A stretch of 7,331 bases of DNA from an uncultured Clostridia bacterium (GTDB lineage: Bacteria > Bacillota > Clostridia > Oscillospirales > Acutalibacteraceae): NCBI GenBank assembly GCA_946497265.1, contig CAMMKL010000104.1:1-7331 (forward strand), given 5' to 3'. Below the pieces are notes generated by a model. The model worked only from the letters and a program-made list of their open reading frames with translations, did not search any database and was not told the DNA's origin. Shown piece after piece: positions 6,322 to 7,331 of the stretch (positions are counted from its first letter, which is position 1; each line of letters opens with the position of its first letter). Position numbers and translations under genes: made by a program.

Positions 6322-7331
6322 CTAAACAACCCGTTTACCGCCGCAGAAAACCATATGAGGCTTGGCAGAAATCTGAAGAGGGTTTTCGCCAAACACACAA
6401 AAATCGGCGTCCTTCCCTACACACAGGGACCCCACCCTGTCTGCGATCCCACAGATCACGGCAGGATAAAGGGTGATGGCGCGCAGCGCTTCTTTTTCCT
6501 GCATCCCCTCCCGCACGGCAAGCGCCGCACAAAACGGTAAGTACTGAAGAGGGATCACCGGGTGATCCGTGATAATAGCTGCCTGTACGCCGGCCTTGTT
6601 GAGGATTCCCGGCGCGGCCGGCGTCAGCTCGCGCAATTCCGGCTTGCTGCGGTCGCAAAGGATCGGGCCGGAAAGCACCTTTGCCCCCTCCTCCCGCAAT
6701 TCTTCCGCGATCAGATGTCCTTCCGTCCCGTGTACAATCACATATTCAAGGTCAAATTCTTTGGCAATGCGGATCGCAGTGAAAATATCGTCCGCACGGT
6801 GCGCATGAAAATGGGCCGGTATTTTTTTCTCCAGCAAAGGAAGCAGCGCTTCGCATTTGGCGTCAAATTCCGGTTCGTCATATTCATCGTCCTGTTCCGA
6901 CCGCCGTTTTTCCGAAAGGTAGCGCTTCGCTTTGGCGAGCTGCTCCCGGATCAACGCCGCAGTCGCCATCCGCGTATTGGGCATTTGGTTTTTTCCGTGA
7001 TATACCGATTTGGGATTCTCCCCCAAGGCAAATTTCATTGCAACCGGCGCGCGCAGGACCATTGCATCCACCCGACGGCCATAGGTTTTTATCGCCGTAA
7101 GCTGGCCGGCAATCGGGTTAGCGCTTCCCGGCCCGGTGACCACCGTCGTAACGCCGGCAGCCAGGGCTTCGGAAAAACAGCGATCCAGGGGGTTGATTGC
7201 GTCCAGGCTGCGAAGATGCGGGGTAACAGGGTCGGTCTCTTCGTTACCGTCGTCCCCCTCAAAATCCAATCCGTCTTCAAACATACCCAAATGGGTGTGC
7301 GCGTCCACGAAGCCAGGATAAACCGACTGGC
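6322..7331 (-). CDS. metal-dependent amidohydrolase, imidazolonepropionase-like (COG1228 type), 5' partial
   Basis: 335 residues are visible; the start lies beyond base 7331. The GTG at 7308 is not the start: the frame continues upstream as QSVYPGF before VDAHTHLG, the standard beta-strand and HxH metal motif of amidohydrolases. Further marks are TTVVTGPGSANPIAGQ, KFALGENPK and PNTRM, the His-rich AHFHAHRADD and VHGTEGH, TDHPVIPLQYLPF with the catalytic Asp, and the C-terminal GSLCVGKDADFCVF that closes the beta-sandwich. This is a clostridial and archaeal subgroup of cytoplasmic TIM-barrel hydrolases near imidazolonepropionase and prolidase-type enzymes. No hut genes are nearby and the substrate is unknown. 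The stretch SEKRRSEQDDEYDEPEFDAK is a charged insertion-like segment. No clear terminator separates it from hpf, so readthrough into hpf is possible. Confidence 0.9.
   Translation of the reverse strand, partial: QSVYPGFVDAHTHLGMFEDGLDFEGDDGNEETDPVTPHLRSLDAINPLDRCFSEALAAGVTTVVTGPGSANPIAGQLTAIKTYGRRVDAMVLRAPVAMKFALGENPKSVYHGKNQMPNTRMATAALIREQLAKAKRYLSEKRRSEQDDEYDEPEFDAKCEALLPLLEKKIPAHFHAHRADDIFTAIRIAKEFDLEYVIVHGTEGHLIAEELREEGAKVLSGPILCDRSKPELRELTPAAPGILNKAGVQAAIITDHPVIPLQYLPFCAALAVREGMQEKEALRAITLYPAVICGIADRVGSLCVGKDADFCVFGENPLQISAKPHMVFCGGKRVV

Noticed and set aside
7306..7308. GTG as start codon of the amidohydrolase
   Set aside because: The frame continues to the window edge with VYPGF directly before VDAHTHLG, a conserved family motif, so this GTG encodes an internal valine.

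Overview
The window looks like chromosomal DNA from a Gram-positive anaerobe of the class Clostridia, perhaps an Oscillospirales-type gut bacterium. The basis is a CIRCE-controlled groES-groEL operon, a long-form ribosome hibernation factor (hpf), AGGAGG-type ribosome binding sites throughout, sigma-A-like promoters, and a COG1228-type amidohydrolase and a THUMP methyltransferase of Firmicutes type. The class is a fair inference; anything finer is a guess. All supported genes lie on the minus strand, so transcription runs from high to low coordinates.

Layout in transcription order. (i) 7331-6322: an amidohydrolase whose N-terminus lies outside the window. (ii) 6280-6240: the hpf promoter region. 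6163-5624: hpf, closed by a strong terminator at 5569-5540. (iii) 5426-4299: a THUMP-domain class I RNA methyltransferase, followed by a weaker terminator candidate at 4266-4244. (iv) 4094-4035: a sigma-A-like promoter followed at once by a perfect CIRCE operator. Then come groES (3986-3702) and groEL (3648-2023), ending in a 20-bp-stem hairpin at 1981-1939. The 3987-4298 gap holds only these control elements; AT-rich 4095-4243 shows nothing else. (v) 1938-1425: a long AT-rich gap with no recognisable gene, perhaps carrying decayed coding sequence. (vi) 1418-501: a two-gene unit (AbrB-type regulator plus six-helix DUF998-type membrane protein) with a near-consensus promoter, an inverted repeat overlapping the -10/start region, and its own terminator at 412-371. 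(vii) 370-1: a short control region with three phased heptamers and a possible 15-residue leader ORF, then the start of an FtsX-type ABC transporter permease that runs off the window.

Functionally, groESL, hpf and the methyltransferase are housekeeping and stress genes of protein folding and ribosome maintenance. The abrB-DUF998 unit is visibly richer in A and T than the genes on its high-coordinate side and is enclosed by terminators, so it reads as an inserted accessory cassette. No mobile-element gene, CRISPR array, tRNA or rRNA was seen. The least explained parts are the 1425-1938 gap, the abrB inverted repeat, and the control region before the ABC permease.
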